Made by a program: the position numbers and the translations under genes | Notes under the pieces: model-generated | What the model was told of the DNA's origin: nothing | The model's database searches: none | Seen by the model: the letters and a program-made list of their open reading frames with translations, nothing else | In this document: piece after piece, positions 17,676 to 17,806 of the stretch | Layout of the letters: every line of letters begins with the position of its first letter | How positions within the stretch are numbered: position 1 is the first letter of the stretch | Assembly (NCBI GenBank): GCA_022497145.1 | Contig: MU386084.1 | Location: 1 to 17,806 of the forward strand | DNA: 17,806 nucleotides | DNA from: Rostrohypoxylon terebratum | Taxonomy: Eukaryota > Ascomycota > Sordariomycetes > Xylariales > Hypoxylaceae | Direction: 5' to 3'

Positions 17676-17806
17676 CGCGGCGAGAGGAGGGCGTTCTGCA
17701 CGATGTGTTATATAAGTCGATCCACCGTTACGTGCACATACCAGGTGTGGACCACGGCACAATCGCGACGCGTTCGCGTTCAAGGTCACCGCCTTTTTAT
17801 TATATA
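17676..17806. other. Window end, no gene called
   Basis: A TATATAAG stretch lies near 17708. The frame that follows the stop of the amidoligase-like gene stays open to the right edge in another phase, but no family motif is visible. Confidence 0.4.

Overview
The window looks like a gene-poor accessory stretch of a filamentous ascomycete (Pezizomycotina) chromosome. The evidence is short spliceosomal introns (about 50-100 nt, GT..AG, CTRAY-like branch sites), a classic Zn2Cys6 regulator with its intron inside the zinc cluster, a fungal transmembrane-protein fragment, a divergent GTP cyclohydrolase and several fungal-only families. Intergenic TAGGTACCTA palindromes suggest Sordariomycetes, but the exact genus cannot be read from the sequence.

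Layout. 1-160: degenerate GGATGTG minisatellite. 160-861 (+): 3' part of a fungal transmembrane protein. 1309-3400 (-): two-exon RBR (RING-IBR-RING) ubiquitin ligase. 3401-5181: intergenic, with short tandem repeats and an AT-rich block. 5182-6574 (+): seven-exon gene for an unrecognised Cys/His-rich protein, much denser in introns than any neighbour. 6659-7111 (-): Erg28-like gene that appears broken. 7825-9213 (-): lineage-restricted hypothetical protein. 9460-10130: repeat-rich stretch with two telomere-like patches, a small TIR element and another inverted repeat. 10363-11219 (-): decayed FAD-linked oxidase. 11857-12645 (-): GTP cyclohydrolase I-like gene with an unusual active site. 12646-14200: nothing firm. 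14201-14890 (-): pseudogene with in-frame stops. 15013-16621 (+): Zn2Cys6 transcription factor. 17079-17675 (+): truncated amidoligase-like protein.

The genes do not form an obvious pathway. The apparently intact ones (RBR ligase, transcription factor, hypothetical protein, GCH1-like protein, seven-exon protein) sit among at least three clear or probable gene relics, telomere-like repeats and MITE-like inverted repeats. That is what a subtelomeric, rearranged or mobile-element-visited region looks like. The most unusual items are the GCH1-like protein that lacks a zinc-ligand Cys, the intron-dense gene whose introns share a GAGTACTCAC palindrome, and the 81-bp element at 9885-9965 with apparent 7-bp target duplications. 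No previously undescribed multi-gene system is evident. All gene models are read by eye and were not compared with any database.
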